DNA of 64,000 nucleotides, from assembly GCA_021732745.1 (NCBI GenBank), contig JAKFUK010000001.1, positions 1,500,931 through 1,564,930 on the forward strand. Direction: 5' to 3'. This document shows, piece by piece, positions 1 to 9,571 of the stretch (position 1 is its first letter; each line of letters starts with the position of its first letter). Both the position numbers and the translations under genes were made by a program. The DNA is from Nevskia sp. Lineage in GTDB: Bacteria > Pseudomonadota > Gammaproteobacteria > Nevskiales > Nevskiaceae. A model generated the notes under the pieces. It was not told the origin of the DNA. It worked only from the letters and a program-made list of their open reading frames with translations, and ran no database searches.

Positions 1-22
1 AACGGCAGGCTGGCCTGGGTGC

Positions 23-1363
23 TCAAGCCTTCATCTCCAGCACTCGCGCGCGGAAATCGGCACCGCGCTGCTCGTAGTTCTTGAACTGATCGAGGCTGGC
101 GCAGGCCGGCGACAGCAGCACACGGTCGCCATGCTGCGCAGCCTGCTTCGCGGCGATGACCGCAGCCGCCAGATCATCGACGCGCTTGACTGCGACTTGC
201 CCGGCCAGATCGCGCTCGATCAACGCCGCGTCCTGCCCGAACAGGATCGCGATGCGCGCCTTGTCCTTGAGCGGCGCGCGCAGTGCAGAGAAGTCCTGCC
301 CCTTGCCCTGTCCGCCGGCGATCCAGACCAGCGGACCCTGCAAGCCCTGAAGCGCGGCCAGGGTCGCGCCGACATTGGTGCCCTTGGAATCGTTGATCCA
401 GGACACACCGTCGATGTCGGCCACCCATTCGCAGCGGTGCGCCAGACCCGGAAAGCTGAACAGCGCGGCGAACATGCCGGCTTCATTAAGACCCGCCGCT
501 TCCGCCAGCGCGAATGCGGCGAGCGCATTGGCGGCGTTGTGCAGGCCTTCGATCTTGAGGCTGGCAATCGGGAACAGCGGGGTTTCGCCGCGCGCTGCCC
601 AGGTTTCGCCATCGTGCTGGATCAGGCCGTAATGGCCCTTGCCCGGCGCGTCGGGCCCGAAACTGACGACCCGCCGCGCGGTGTGCGCGCCGGTATGCGT
701 CGAGCGGTCATCGCGATTGACCACGGCGGTCTGCGCATGCGCGTAGATGCGCGCCTTGGCGGCGGTGTAGCGCTCGATCGAGCCGTGGCGGTCGAGATGA
801 TCGGGCGAGATGTTCAGCACCGTTGCCGCGACCAGCTTTAGCGTTTCCGTCGTCTCCAGCTGGAAGCTGGAGAGTTCCAGCACGTAGAGCTGATTGCTGT
901 CATCGAGCAGGTCGAGCGCCGGGGTGCCGAGATTGCCGCCGACCCCGGCCTTGACGCCGGCTTCGCGGGCCATCGCGCCGACCAGTTCGGTGACCGTGCT
1001 CTTGCCGTTGGAGCCGGTGATGCCGATCACCGGCGTGTCGCCGACCGCGCGGGCGAACAGCTCGATGTCCCCGATCAGTTCCAGCTTCGCGGCACGCAAG
1101 CTGTCGATGAACGGGTCATCGAGCGGCACGCCGGGCGACACCACAGCGAAGGCGAATTGCGACAGCGGCTCGGGTGCGGCAAACGCGCCGACGTGGATGC
1201 CATCAACACCCGGCAGCGTGCGCAATTCGTCCAACCCGCCGGGCGCAGCGCGGGAATCGGTCAGCACCATCCGCGCGCCTTCGCGCGACAGGTAGCGGGC
1301 GGTCGAAGCGCCGCTCTTGCCGAGGCCGACGACGAGCATGGACTGACCGGCATAGCGAGCCAT
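23..1363 (-). CDS. murD: UDP-N-acetylmuramoyl-L-alanine--D-glutamate ligase MurD
   Basis: Cytoplasmic Mur ligase that adds D-Glu to UDP-MurNAc-L-Ala using ATP. The 446-residue product has the N-terminal nucleotide-binding motif GLGKSG (about residues 13-18), the Mur-ligase P-loop GITGSNGKST (114-123) and an intact C-terminal ligase domain. The frame stays open upstream to 1513, but that part is antisense-like sequence inside mraY. The ATG at 1363 overlaps the mraY stop by one base (TGATG) and gives the family length. It is the last complete gene of the minus-strand dcw run; ftsW would be expected next, outside the window. Confidence 0.97.
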   Translation of the reverse strand: MARYAGQSMLVVGLGKSGASTARYLSREGARMVLTDSRAAPGGLDELRTLPGVDGIHVGAFAAPEPLSQFAFAVVSPGVPLDDPFIDSLRAAKLELIGDIELFARAVGDTPVIGITGSNGKSTVTELVGAMAREAGVKAGVGGNLGTPALDLLDDSNQLYVLELSSFQLETTETLKLVAATVLNISPDHLDRHGSIERYTAAKARIYAHAQTAVVNRDDRSTHTGAHTARRVVSFGPDAPGKGHYGLIQHDGETWAARGETPLFPIASLKIEGLHNAANALAAFALAEAAGLNEAGMFAALFSFPGLAHRCEWVADIDGVSWINDSKGTNVGATLAALQGLQGPLVWIAGGQGKGQDFSALRAPLKDKARIAILFGQDAALIERDLAGQVAVKRVDDLAAAVIAAKQAAQHGDRVLLSPACASLDQFKNYEQRGADFRARVLEMKA

Positions 1364-2448
1364 CAGCGCACCTTCAGCGTGGACAAGCCGATCAGCACCA
1401 GAATCAAGGTGATGATCCAGAAACGGACGATGATCTTCGGCTCGGGCCAGCCCTTCAGTTCGTAATGGTGGTGCAGCGGCGCCATCCGGAAGATGCGCTT
1501 GCCGCCGGACCACTTGAAGTAACTGACCTGGATCGCGACTGACATGGTTTCAGCCACAAACACGCCGCCCATGATCGCCAGCACGATTTCCTGGCGGACC
1601 AGCACGGCGACGACACCGAGCGCGGCACCCAAGGCCAGCGCGCCGACATCGCCCATGAACACCTGGGCCGGATAGGCGTTGAACCACAGGAAGCCGAGGC
1701 CGGCACCGGCAATCGCGGTGCAGAACACCGCCAGTTCGCCAACGCCCTGGATGTACGGGATACCCAGATAGGTCGCGATCTTCACGTTGCCGGTGGCGTA
1801 GGCAAAGATCGCGAGAGCGGAGGCCACCAGCACCGTCGGCATGATCGCGAGGCCATCGAGGCCATCGGTCAGGTTCACGGCGTTCGACGAGCCGACGATG
1901 ACCAGATAGGTCCACGGGATGAAGAACAGCCCGAGCGGAATGGTCACGTCCTTGACGAAGGGCACGATCAGGCTGGTTTCGATCGGCGTCTTCGCCGTGT
2001 ACCAGATCGCCATCGCGGTGCCGAAACCGGCCAGCGACAGCCAGAAGTATTTCTTCCGCGCGACCAGACCCTTGGTGTTCTTGCGGGTGATCTTCAGGTA
2101 GTCGTCGAAGAAGCCGACGACGCCGAAAGCCATCGTCGGCACCAGCGCGAACCAGACGAAGCGGTTGCCGAGATCGGCCCACAGCAAGGTGGCGATGGCG
2201 ATACCGGCGAGGATCATCGCGCCGCCCATGGTCGGCGTGCCGGTCTTCTTCAGATGCGACTGCGGGCCGTCGGTACGGATCACCTGACCGAACTTCAGCA
2301 CTTGCAGCCGGCGAATGATTCCCGGGCCGGCGACGAAGCAGAAGATCAGCGCCGTCAGCACGCCGAGGATGGCCCGGAAAGTCAGGTAGCCGAACAGATT
2401 GAAGCCGCTGTAGTACGGCTGCAGATGATTGGCGAGCGCGTACAGCAT
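1363..2448 (-). CDS. mraY: phospho-N-acetylmuramoyl-pentapeptide-transferase MraY
   Basis: Integral inner-membrane enzyme that moves phospho-MurNAc-pentapeptide from UDP to undecaprenyl phosphate, forming lipid I. The 361-residue length matches the family (about 360). Multiple hydrophobic helices are present, with the diagnostic [20 protein letters not shown] and [10 protein letters not shown] motifs and a C-terminal [11 protein letters not shown] signature. It starts one base inside the murF stop (TGATG) and ends one base inside murD, so translation is probably coupled in both directions. Confidence 0.97.
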   Translation of the reverse strand: MLYALANHLQPYYSGFNLFGYLTFRAILGVLTALIFCFVAGPGIIRRLQVLKFGQVIRTDGPQSHLKKTGTPTMGGAMILAGIAIATLLWADLGNRFVWFALVPTMAFGVVGFFDDYLKITRKNTKGLVARKKYFWLSLAGFGTAMAIWYTAKTPIETSLIVPFVKDVTIPLGLFFIPWTYLVIVGSSNAVNLTDGLDGLAIMPTVLVASALAIFAYATGNVKIATYLGIPYIQGVGELAVFCTAIAGAGLGFLWFNAYPAQVFMGDVGALALGAALGVVAVLVRQEIVLAIMGGVFVAETMSVAIQVSYFKWSGGKRIFRMAPLHHHYELKGWPEPKIIVRFWIITLILVLIGLSTLKVR

Positions 2449-3851
2449 CAGTGCGCGTCCTCGACTTCGCTGCCCACCAGCGCTGCAACCACCCGCTCCA
2501 TGCGCGCACCGCGCGAGCCTTTCACCAGCACCGTCACGCCTGCGCCCAGCTCATCGCGGAGTGCTGCGACCAGATCGTCGACCTGCTCGAAACTGCGGGC
2601 ATTGGCACCGAAGCCGTCGGCGGCGTGGCGCGTCATCGGCCCAAGCGTGTAGAGACGATCAATGCCGAGCGAACGCGCGGCGCGGCCGGCTTCTTCGTGA
2701 ATCTGCGCGGCATCGGGGCCGAGTTCGCGCATCTCGCCGAGTACCAGCCAGCGCTGACCGGGCAGGCTCGCCAGCAGGTCGAGCGCGGCGCGCAGACTGG
2801 TCGGATTGGCGTTGTAGCTGTCGTCGAGCAGGCGCGCGCCTTCGCGGGTCTGCTTCCAGTTCAGTCGTCCGGCAACCGGTGCCATCTGCGCCAGCCCTTC
2901 GGCGATCGGGCCGATGCCCATGTTCAGCGCAAGGCCCGCCGCGACCGCCGACAGCGCGTTCATCACGTTGTGGGTGCCGGGAATGCCGAGTTCGACACGG
3001 GCACCGCCAGCCGGCGTCACCAAGGTGAAGGCGGTCGCTTCCGGCGCCGATTCCGGCACGCCGACCAGATCTTCGGCGCGGACATCGGCAGCGTCCGAAA
3101 AGCCAAAGCTCAGAATCGCGGCTTCGCCCGCCAGCTGCTTCCACAGCGGCGCGTAGGCGTCATCGGCATTGATCACCGCAAGACCATCGGCGCCAAGCGC
3201 AGCGAACAGCTCGCCCTTGGCATGCGCGACACCTTCACGCGAGCCGAAGCCTTCGAGATGCGCATCTCCCGCCTGCGTGACGATGCCGATCTGCGGCTGC
3301 GCGAGCTTGGCGAGCAGCGCGATTTCGCCAGCATGATTGGCACCCATCTCGATCACGGCGGTCGCGTGTTCCGCGCGCAGCTTCAACAGCGTCAGCGGTA
3401 CGCCGATGTGGTTGTTCAGATTGCCTTCGGTGGCCAGCACCGGGCCGCGCGCGGCCATCACGCTGGCGACGATCTGCTTGGTCGTGGTCTTGCCGCTGGA
3501 GCCGGTGATGCCGATCACCGGGATGTCGAAGTCCTGCCGCCAGCTTTGGGCGTAGCGCTGCAAGGCGTCCAGCGTGTCGGCGACCAGAATCTGCGCGCCG
3601 CCACCGTCGATCCGCCGCGACACCAGGCTGCCGACGGCACCAAGGCTGGCCGCACGGGCGACGTAGTCATGGCCATCGAAACGATCGCCCTTGAGCGCCA
3701 CGAACAGGTCGCCCGGCTGCAACTGGCGGGTGTCGGTGACTACGCGATTGAACGGCGCGTTGGGGCCGTAGAGCACCGCGCCAATGCGGGCGGCGGCTTC
3801 GAAAAGCGATTCCATCGGATCGGACGTAGGTGTATTCGGGGTGAGGCTCAT
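2448..3851 (-). CDS. murF: UDP-MurNAc-tripeptide--D-alanyl-D-alanine ligase MurF
   Basis: Adds D-Ala-D-Ala to UDP-MurNAc-tripeptide, the last cytoplasmic step of precursor synthesis. The 467-residue product has a MurF-type N-terminal domain ([17 protein letters not shown]), the P-loop [12 protein letters not shown] near residue 115, the [10 protein letters not shown] motif and DDSYNANP in the C-terminal half. The ATG at 3851 overlaps the murE stop by four bases (ATGA). The gene lies within the dcw operon in the usual murE-murF-mraY order. Confidence 0.97.
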   Translation of the reverse strand: MSLTPNTPTSDPMESLFEAAARIGAVLYGPNAPFNRVVTDTRQLQPGDLFVALKGDRFDGHDYVARAASLGAVGSLVSRRIDGGGAQILVADTLDALQRYAQSWRQDFDIPVIGITGSSGKTTTKQIVASVMAARGPVLATEGNLNNHIGVPLTLLKLRAEHATAVIEMGANHAGEIALLAKLAQPQIGIVTQAGDAHLEGFGSREGVAHAKGELFAALGADGLAVINADDAYAPLWKQLAGEAAILSFGFSDAADVRAEDLVGVPESAPEATAFTLVTPAGGARVELGIPGTHNVMNALSAVAAGLALNMGIGPIAEGLAQMAPVAGRLNWKQTREGARLLDDSYNANPTSLRAALDLLASLPGQRWLVLGEMRELGPDAAQIHEEAGRAARSLGIDRLYTLGPMTRHAADGFGANARSFEQVDDLVAALRDELGAGVTVLVKGSRGARMERVVAALVGSEVEDAH

Positions 3852-5353
3852 GCGCGCCTCGGCAGGCCGAGCAGGTCGGCGACATAGGCGCGATCGGAGA
3901 ACGCGCGGCGCTCGCGGCCGTAGATCTGGTATTCCTCGTGGCCCTTGCCGGCGATCAGCACGAGGTCGTTCGCACTGGCATCGCCGATCGCGGTGGCGAT
4001 GGCGGTGGCGCGGTCGTAGATCACCCGCACCGAACGGCCGGCCGGGATGCCGGCCAGCATCGCGGCGGCGATCGCTTCAGGGGCTTCGGAGCGCGGGTTG
4101 TCGTCTGTGATGACGGCGACATCGCTGGCCTCGGCAGCCGCTGCGGCCATCAGCGGCCGCTTGCCGGCATCGCGATCACCGCCGCAGCCGAACACGCTGA
4201 GCAGCCGACTCGCCGTGTGCGGACGCAGCGCGGCGAGCACGGCCGCCAGCGCCTGCGGCGTATGCGCGTAGTCGACCACCACCAGCGGGCTGCCGGCCGC
4301 GCGGAACGCTTCGATGCGGCCCGGTACGGTGCGCGATTCGGCGAGTGCGGCGACGACATCGGCCAGCGCAATGCCCTTGGCCAGCAGCACTGCGGCTGCC
4401 GCCAGCAGGTTGTGGGCGTTGAAGCGGCCGAGCAGGCGGCTGTGCAGCGCGGCCTTGCCCCATGACGTATCCAAGGTCAGCGACATGCCGTCGCCATGCA
4501 GCACGAGATCGCGGCCGATGACGAACTGCGTGCCCGCCAGCGGAGCCCCGTCGAGGCCATAAACGATCACCGGCGTATGCGTGGAGGCGATCAGCCCGCT
4601 GGCCCAGCGCAGGCCGTGGGCATCGTCCTGATTCAGCACGGCGGCTTTCAGGCCCGGCAGCGCGAACAGGCGGCGCTTGGCGGCGGCGTAGGTCTCGACC
4701 GTGCCGTGGTAGTCCAGATGATCGCGGCCGACATTGGTCAGCACCGCAACATCGAAAGCGACCCCGCCAACCCGCGCCTGATCCAGCGCATGCGAGGACA
4801 CTTCCATTGCGCAGGCGGTCGCGCCGGCATCGTGGGCATCGGCCAGCAGTGCTTGCAGGCGCAGCGGATCGGGCGTGGTGTGCGAAGCATCGGCAAGCGC
4901 ACCGAGCCGGCCGTAGCCGAGCGTGCCGAAATAGGCGCAAGGGCTGTCGAGACGATCCAGCGCCTGCGCGATCAGATGCGCAGTGGAGGTCTTGCCATCG
5001 GTGCCGGTGATGCCGACGGTGAACAGCGCTGCCGACGGCAGGCGATACCAGCGCGCGGCGATCTCGCCGACCTTGTCGGCCAGCGCTTCGACCGCGATCG
5101 TCGGAATGCCGAGCGACGGTGCTTCGATGCCCGCAATTGGCTCCCAGGCGACTGCCGCCGCGCCGCGAGCGCAGGCATCGGCGACATGGGCCAGCCCGTG
5201 CGAAGCATGACCACGCGCTGCCAGAAACAGTGCGCCCGGGGTCACCTGACGGCTGTCGAGCGCGATGCCGGTCACCGACACGTCCGCCATGTCGGCCGCA
5301 GCAAAGCCTTCCAGCAGCGCACGCGTGCTGCGCGTCGCAAGGGCGGCGTTCAT
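3848..5353 (-). CDS. murE: UDP-MurNAc-L-Ala-D-Glu--meso-2,6-diaminopimelate ligase MurE
   Basis: Adds the third stem-peptide residue. The 501-residue protein has the P-loop GITGTDGKTST (114-124) and the DDNPR motif that in this family marks selectivity for meso-diaminopimelate rather than lysine, consistent with Gram-negative peptidoglycan. Its start overlaps the ftsI stop by four bases (ATGA) and its stop overlaps the murF start in the same way. Alternative ATGs are not needed, because the residue 1 start matches homologue length (about 495-500). Confidence 0.97.
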   Translation of the reverse strand: MNAALATRSTRALLEGFAAADMADVSVTGIALDSRQVTPGALFLAARGHASHGLAHVADACARGAAAVAWEPIAGIEAPSLGIPTIAVEALADKVGEIAARWYRLPSAALFTVGITGTDGKTSTAHLIAQALDRLDSPCAYFGTLGYGRLGALADASHTTPDPLRLQALLADAHDAGATACAMEVSSHALDQARVGGVAFDVAVLTNVGRDHLDYHGTVETYAAAKRRLFALPGLKAAVLNQDDAHGLRWASGLIASTHTPVIVYGLDGAPLAGTQFVIGRDLVLHGDGMSLTLDTSWGKAALHSRLLGRFNAHNLLAAAAVLLAKGIALADVVAALAESRTVPGRIEAFRAAGSPLVVVDYAHTPQALAAVLAALRPHTASRLLSVFGCGGDRDAGKRPLMAAAAAEASDVAVITDDNPRSEAPEAIAAAMLAGIPAGRSVRVIYDRATAIATAIGDASANDLVLIAGKGHEEYQIYGRERRAFSDRAYVADLLGLPRRA

Positions 5354-7128
5354 GGCTGCGCCCTCGCGATCGCCGGACCCGCGTCAACGCGCTGGGTCGG
5401 CACCACCGACGCAGGAGCTGGTGCTTCCGGCGGCTGCGGCATGTCGTCCGGCTTGATCTGCATGAGCCGCGCCGCACCGGCCATCACCCGGCCGAACACC
5501 GGGGCCGACACCGCGCCGCCGTAGTAAGCGCCGTTGCCCGGCTCGTCGATCATCACCAGGGCGACGATGCTCGGGTTCTGCGCCGGCAGCATGCCGATGA
5601 AGGCCGACTGGTAGGCACCTTTGACGTAGCGACCGTTCTCGTTCTTCTTGACCGTGCCGGTCTTGCCGGCGACGCGATAGCCCGGCACCGCACCCTTGGT
5701 GCCAGTGCCGCCCTTGGTGGTGACGCCTTCGAGCATGCTGCGGACCAGTTGCGCGGTGTGCGCCGACACCACCCGCTGCGGCGGCTCCACCGTGGTCCGC
5801 TTGAGGATGCTGATCGCCGGCATCAGGCCGTCGTTGGCGATCGCGCAATAGGCGCGCACCAGCTGCAAGGCATTGGAAGTGAAGGAATAACCGTAGCTGG
5901 CGGTGACCGTGTCAGAGGCGCGCCAGCGATGGAAATCGCGCAGCGTGGTCTTGTCCTCGAACGGCAGGCCGGCGGCAACTTTCTCGCCGAAACCGAACTT
6001 GGTATAGCCGGCCCAGAGCAGTTCCGTGCCCATCTTCTGGCCGATGTACACCGCGCCGACATTGGACGACTTGGCCAGCAGAGTCGCCAGATCGACATCG
6101 CCTTCGGCATGGACATCGCGCACCGAGACGTTGTTGATCTTCAGGAAGCCCTTGCCGGTATCGACGTGGTAATCCGGGCCGATCACGCCGGCTTCCAGCG
6201 CCTGCGCGACCATCAGCGGCTTGACCGTGGAACCGGGCTCGAAAGTCAGCGCCACGGCGCGATTGCGCAGCGCTTCGGGCGCGCGCACATCCGAGCGATT
6301 CGGATTGAAGCCGGGCTGGCTGGCCAGCGCCAGGATGTCGCCGGTATGGGCATCGGCGAGCACGATCAAGCCGCCCTTGGCCTTGTTTTCGGTGACGGCC
6401 GCCTTCAGCTCGCGGTAGGCGAGGTATTGCAGGCGCAGATCGAGCGTCACCTGCACGTCGACACCGGGCTGGGCCGGGGTCAGCTCGGTCGGGTCTTCGA
6501 CGATGCGACGTCTGTTGTCGCGCACCACGCGGCGCTTGCCGGGCGTGCCGGCCAGCAGCTCGTCGCGGGTGCGCTCCACACCGGAAGCCGGATTGCCTTC
6601 GAAATCGAGAAAGCCGACGACGTGGGCAGCGACTTCGCCCGCCGGATAGAAGCGCCGGTAATCCGGTTCGGCACCGACGCCGGGCGCTTTCAGATCGGCA
6701 ACCCGCTGGGCGTCGTCCGGGGTCATCCAGCGCTTCAGATAGATCTGATGCCGGCCCTTGCGCTCGGTGAGGTAGCTCTTGAGCTGGCGCGGCGTCTGCT
6801 GCAACAGCGCTGCGAGGGCGGCGTGGTATTCGGTGGCAGCGAGCAGCTTGTCGGGATCGGCGAAGATCGATACCACCGGGGCGGACAAGGCCAGCGGCTC
6901 GCCGAAACGATCGCGCACCGCGCCGCGATGCGCACGCAACTGCTGCAGGCGCACGTACTGGTTGTCGCCGCGCGCGCTGTAGCGATCATTGCTGACCACC
7001 TGCAACTGGAAAGCGCGGCCGACCGTGGCCACCGCCAGCAAGCCGAGCACGCCGAGCACCACCTTGCGCCGCCAGCCTTCAGGCGCATCGGGCAGCGAAC
7101 GCTGGGCGGGATTGACCGGACCTTTCAT
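5350..7128 (-). CDS. ftsI: peptidoglycan D,D-transpeptidase FtsI (PBP3)
   Basis: Septal class B penicillin-binding protein that cross-links peptidoglycan in the divisome with FtsW and FtsQLB. The 592 residues comprise a short cytoplasmic tail, one membrane anchor (about residues 22-40), a PBP dimerisation domain and a transpeptidase domain. The three penicillin-binding motifs are intact: STVK with nucleophile Ser300, SSN at 354-356 and KTGT at 489-492. The C-terminal tail is Pro/Ala-rich. The start overlaps the ftsL stop by four bases. Confidence 0.97.
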   Translation of the reverse strand: MKGPVNPAQRSLPDAPEGWRRKVVLGVLGLLAVATVGRAFQLQVVSNDRYSARGDNQYVRLQQLRAHRGAVRDRFGEPLALSAPVVSIFADPDKLLAATEYHAALAALLQQTPRQLKSYLTERKGRHQIYLKRWMTPDDAQRVADLKAPGVGAEPDYRRFYPAGEVAAHVVGFLDFEGNPASGVERTRDELLAGTPGKRRVVRDNRRRIVEDPTELTPAQPGVDVQVTLDLRLQYLAYRELKAAVTENKAKGGLIVLADAHTGDILALASQPGFNPNRSDVRAPEALRNRAVALTFEPGSTVKPLMVAQALEAGVIGPDYHVDTGKGFLKINNVSVRDVHAEGDVDLATLLAKSSNVGAVYIGQKMGTELLWAGYTKFGFGEKVAAGLPFEDKTTLRDFHRWRASDTVTASYGYSFTSNALQLVRAYCAIANDGLMPAISILKRTTVEPPQRVVSAHTAQLVRSMLEGVTTKGGTGTKGAVPGYRVAGKTGTVKKNENGRYVKGAYQSAFIGMLPAQNPSIVALVMIDEPGNGAYYGGAVSAPVFGRVMAGAARLMQIKPDDMPQPPEAPAPASVVPTQRVDAGPAIARAQP

Positions 7129-7463
7129 GGCGTCGGCTCCGTCACGCTGACCGGACCTTGCACTGCTTCAATGGTCTGCCAAGCCGCCGGTTCGACCAGC
7201 CCGAACTGCGCGCGGGCGATCGGTTCGACTCTTGCGGCCTGCGCGAGGGTTGCTTCCTCAAGCTGCAACTGCGCCCATTCCAGGTCCAGACGCTCGTTGT
7301 CGACCCGCAAGGCTTCGGCCTTGACGGTCATCCGCCGGTGTTCGTTCTTGATCTGCACAACACCGAGCGCGCTGAACACCACCAGCAGTGCCAGCCCGAT
7401 CGGCAGCAGCAGGCTGCCGCTGGCGCGGGTATCGCGACGCGAGGTGGTCGGGCGCGCGGCCAT
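7125..7463 (-). CDS. ftsL: cell division protein FtsL
   Basis: Small bitopic divisome protein (112 residues) that forms the FtsQLB complex and helps activate FtsWI. A short basic N-terminus is followed by one transmembrane helix (about residues 19-38) and a periplasmic heptad-rich coiled coil (about 42-75). Sequence conservation in this family is low, so the call rests on size, topology and position between rsmH and ftsI. It overlaps ftsI by four bases and rsmH by one base. Confidence 0.9.
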   Translation of the reverse strand: MAARPTTSRRDTRASGSLLLPIGLALLVVFSALGVVQIKNEHRRMTVKAEALRVDNERLDLEWAQLQLEEATLAQAARVEPIARAQFGLVEPAAWQTIEAVQGPVSVTEPTP

Positions 7464-8386
7464 CAGGCGATGCGCTCCGCAACCCGCAGCACGGCCGAAC
7501 GGGCGCGCGGGTTGGCGCTGGTTTCGGCGTCGGTCGGGAAACAGCGTTCGACACGCTTGAGCATCGGCGCGCCATCGCGATTCAGGCGCTGGCCGGTCAG
7601 CACATCGCGCTCGGTGCCTTCGGCGTCGCGGACGAAGCGCTTGACGATGCGGTCTTCCAGCGAGTGGAAGCTGATCACCGCCAGCCGCCCGCCCGGTGCC
7701 AGCAGCGCCGGTGCCGCGGCCAGCGCGGTTTCCAGCGCGATGAGCTCGCCGTTGACGTGAATGCGCAGCGCCTGGAAGGCGCGGGTCGCCGGATGAATCT
7801 TGAACGAGCGCGGACCCGGCACGTTGGCGATCAGCGCGGCGAGCTGGGCGGTGGTCTTGAGCGGCGCCAGCACCCGCGATTCGACGATCTTGGCGGCGAT
7901 CCGGCGGCTGTTGCGCTCTTCGCCGAGCTTGTAGAGCACGTCGGCGATTTCGGCTTCGTCGGCACGCATCAGCCAGTCGGCCGCCGATTCGCCGGAACTC
8001 GGGTCCATGCGCATGTCGAGCGGACCGTCGTTCTGGAAGCTGAAGCCGCGCGAGGCATCGTCGAACTGCGGGCTGGAGACACCGAGGTCAAGAAGAATGC
8101 CGTCGATGCGCCCGGCGATGCCGGCATCTGCGGCGACCCGCGCCAGATCGGCGAAGTTCGCGGCATGGAAGTGGAAGTTCGACTGGCCGGCGAAAGCCTT
8201 CGCGGCGTGCTGGCCGGCTTCGGGATCGCGATCGAGCGCATGCAGCGCGCCGCCATCTCTCAGGCGTTCGAGGATCGCGCCGGAGTGGCCACCACGGCCG
8301 AAGGTGCCATCCACGTAAACGCCGTCCGGGCTTAGGCTAAGTCCGGCCAGGGCTTCGTCGAGCAGAACTGGCCGGTGGGAGAACAT
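7463..8386 (-). CDS. rsmH: 16S rRNA (cytosine(1402)-N(4))-methyltransferase RsmH
   Basis: SAM-dependent N4-methyltransferase of 16S rRNA C1402 (formerly MraW). The SAM-binding motif DGTFGRGGHS and the conserved VLLDEAL near the N-terminus are clear, as is SFHSLEDRIVK near the C-terminus. The frame opens from a GTG at 8434. I prefer the ATG at 8386 because the resulting MFSHRPVLLDEAL start matches homologues, gives 307 residues, and has GAGGG ten bases upstream. The GTG start just after mraZ remains possible. Confidence 0.93.
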   Translation of the reverse strand: MFSHRPVLLDEALAGLSLSPDGVYVDGTFGRGGHSGAILERLRDGGALHALDRDPEAGQHAAKAFAGQSNFHFHAANFADLARVAADAGIAGRIDGILLDLGVSSPQFDDASRGFSFQNDGPLDMRMDPSSGESAADWLMRADEAEIADVLYKLGEERNSRRIAAKIVESRVLAPLKTTAQLAALIANVPGPRSFKIHPATRAFQALRIHVNGELIALETALAAAPALLAPGGRLAVISFHSLEDRIVKRFVRDAEGTERDVLTGQRLNRDGAPMLKRVERCFPTDAETSANPRARSAVLRVAERIA

Positions 8387-8443
8387 CCGGTCAGCGCCCT
8401 CGTTCGGGCTTGGGCTCGCAGCGGCGCGCGGCACGGGGAGGCC

Positions 8444-8875
8444 TCATGACACGGCCAGCGCCGCGAAGGCGTCGGCGTAGTTCTGCTGGCTTTCGGTGTT
8501 GTTGGCCTGCCACTGGGCGTAAGACCACAGCTCGAAGTGGTCGTAGGCACCGACCAGCACCACATCGGTGCCCAGCGCCTTCATGTCGCGCAGCAGGGTC
8601 GGCACCACGATGCGGCCCTGGCCGTCGATCTCCGATTCCACGGCATTCCCGAGGAACAGGCGCTGGACCAGCATGCGCTTGGCGCGCTCGGCGATCTTCG
8701 GGATCTGCTCGGCCATCTTGCGGAACACCGGCGCCGGATAGATCTCCACGCACTCCGGGCCGAGGGTGACGGTGAGCTGCTTGCCGAATTCGTCGCCGAG
8801 CTGGGCACGAAGACGCGCCGGAACCGCGAGGCGGCCCTTGTCGTCAATCGTCAGTCGGTTGGAACCAGCAAACAT
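8444..8875 (-). CDS. mraZ: transcriptional regulator MraZ
   Basis: First gene of the dcw cluster. MraZ is a double AbrB/SpoVT-fold DNA-binding protein that represses its own operon by binding tandem TGGG-type repeats. The 143-residue product starts MFAGSNRLTIDDKGRLAVP, typical of the family, and contains a second copy of the fold around residues 78-120 (VESEIDGQGRIVVP). An ATG at 8968 in the same frame would add 31 unrelated residues and lies inside the predicted promoter, so it is rejected. The matching operator lies upstream (8918-8961). Confidence 0.96.
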   Translation of the reverse strand: MFAGSNRLTIDDKGRLAVPARLRAQLGDEFGKQLTVTLGPECVEIYPAPVFRKMAEQIPKIAERAKRMLVQRLFLGNAVESEIDGQGRIVVPTLLRDMKALGTDVVLVGAYDHFELWSYAQWQANNTESQQNYADAFAALAVS

Positions 8876-8917
8876 CGCGTCGAGCCCCACAATGGCCTGC
8901 GGGAGAGCCAAGTGTCG

Positions 8918-8961
8918 CCACTTCTCCCCCACTAAAACCACTATATGCCACACGACACCAC
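8918..8961 (-). promoter_or_regulatory. probable MraZ operator: five GTGG boxes at about 10-bp spacing
   Basis: On the minus strand GTGG occurs five times; the plus-strand CCAC tetramers begin at 8918, 8929, 8938, 8948 and 8958, with spacings of 11, 9, 10 and 10. This is one box per helical turn on a single face, as in known MraZ targets (direct TGGGN repeats separated by about five bases). The boxes run through and downstream of the predicted -10 element, consistent with autorepression. Only one box is the full TGGGG form, so binding strength cannot be judged. Confidence 0.75.
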
Positions 8962-8968
8962 CTAGCAA
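8940..8968 (-). promoter_or_regulatory. sigma70-type promoter of the mra/dcw operon
   Basis: Minus-strand TTGCTA (plus 8963-8968) and TATAGT (plus 8940-8945) are separated by exactly 17 bases, a good sigma70 arrangement (4/6 and 5/6 matches). Transcription would start near 8933 and give a leader of roughly 60 bases before the mraZ ATG. The GTGG boxes overlap this promoter. Confidence 0.65.
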
Positions 8969-9161
8969 GCACGATCAAGGCCAAAAAGCCTGTCAGGACA
9001 AAGGCTTAGGCGAAATCTCGAATGTTCGATCTATGCGAGCAAAAACAGGTATTTAGGTGAACTACCTCAAGTGCATTGCAGCATTTGGCCGAGCCTGGAC
9101 GGCAGCTGCGGGCAGACGATCGGTAGACAAGTGTGAACTGGGTCGCGGTCGAGCGCGGCCA

Positions 9162-9485
9162 GAAGCCCGGGGCACAAAGGCGCAAAGGTGAAAAGCAAGG
9201 GCACGAAGAACCGCTTTTCAGAGGCCACCGCTCGGGTTGTGGCGAAAATCAAAAGCGAAAATCCTTAGCGCAGAGGCGCGGAACAGATAACAGAGAGGAC
9301 GCGGAGAAAAGCTTTATCTGGGCATCGAGTCAGGCGTATCGCTGTTCTGCGTCCTTTCTGTTCCCTCTGTGCCTCCGCGCTGAAAGCTTTGCCGTTGCGG
9401 CGCGCGCTTTCTCGCGGTTGTTTTCCTTTGTGTCCTTGCTTGGCTTTCCTTTGTGCCTTTGTGCCTTTGTGCTCCGGGGCTTTTC
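9162..9485. repeat. long imperfect inverted repeat of CACAAAGG / GCAGAG words
   Basis: The outer left arm reads AGCCCGGGGCACAAAGG and the right arm ends with CTTTGTGCTCCGGGGCTTTT. CCTTTGTG is repeated three times in tandem at 9449-9472. Nested inside, a GCGCAGAGGCGCGGAACAG-type segment near 9270 is mirrored near 9360-9385. The nested arms could fold into a large cruciform or RNA hairpin. Related words recur at 18553-18721 and 55346-55439, suggesting a dispersed intergenic repeat family. Confidence 0.65.
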
Positions 9486-9535
9486 GAGCGTGCAGTCAAA
9501 CACCCGGTCAACGCGTTGTGGACCGGGAGTCGAAC

Positions 9536-9571
9536 CAACAGGAATAAGTGGGAGTCGGCCGATAAGCCGGG
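9536..9571 (-). repeat. partial duplicate of the rnpB 3' tail
   Basis: The rnpB 3'-end sequence GTGGGAGTCGGCCGATAAGC (from 9665) recurs from 9548, an offset of 117 bases. Similarity extends outwards through GGAAT(A/C)AAGTGGG and a flanking CGGG-GTC segment. E. coli rnpB is followed by 113-bp tandem repeats that duplicate its 3' end, so this is probably the equivalent structure. It is not a second functional RNase P RNA because the rest of the gene is absent. Confidence 0.75.

Noticed and set aside
5119..7560. 813-residue plus-strand open frame over ftsI, ftsL and part of murE
   Set aside because: Antisense to three well-supported genes; no recognisable domain, start or ribosome binding site.
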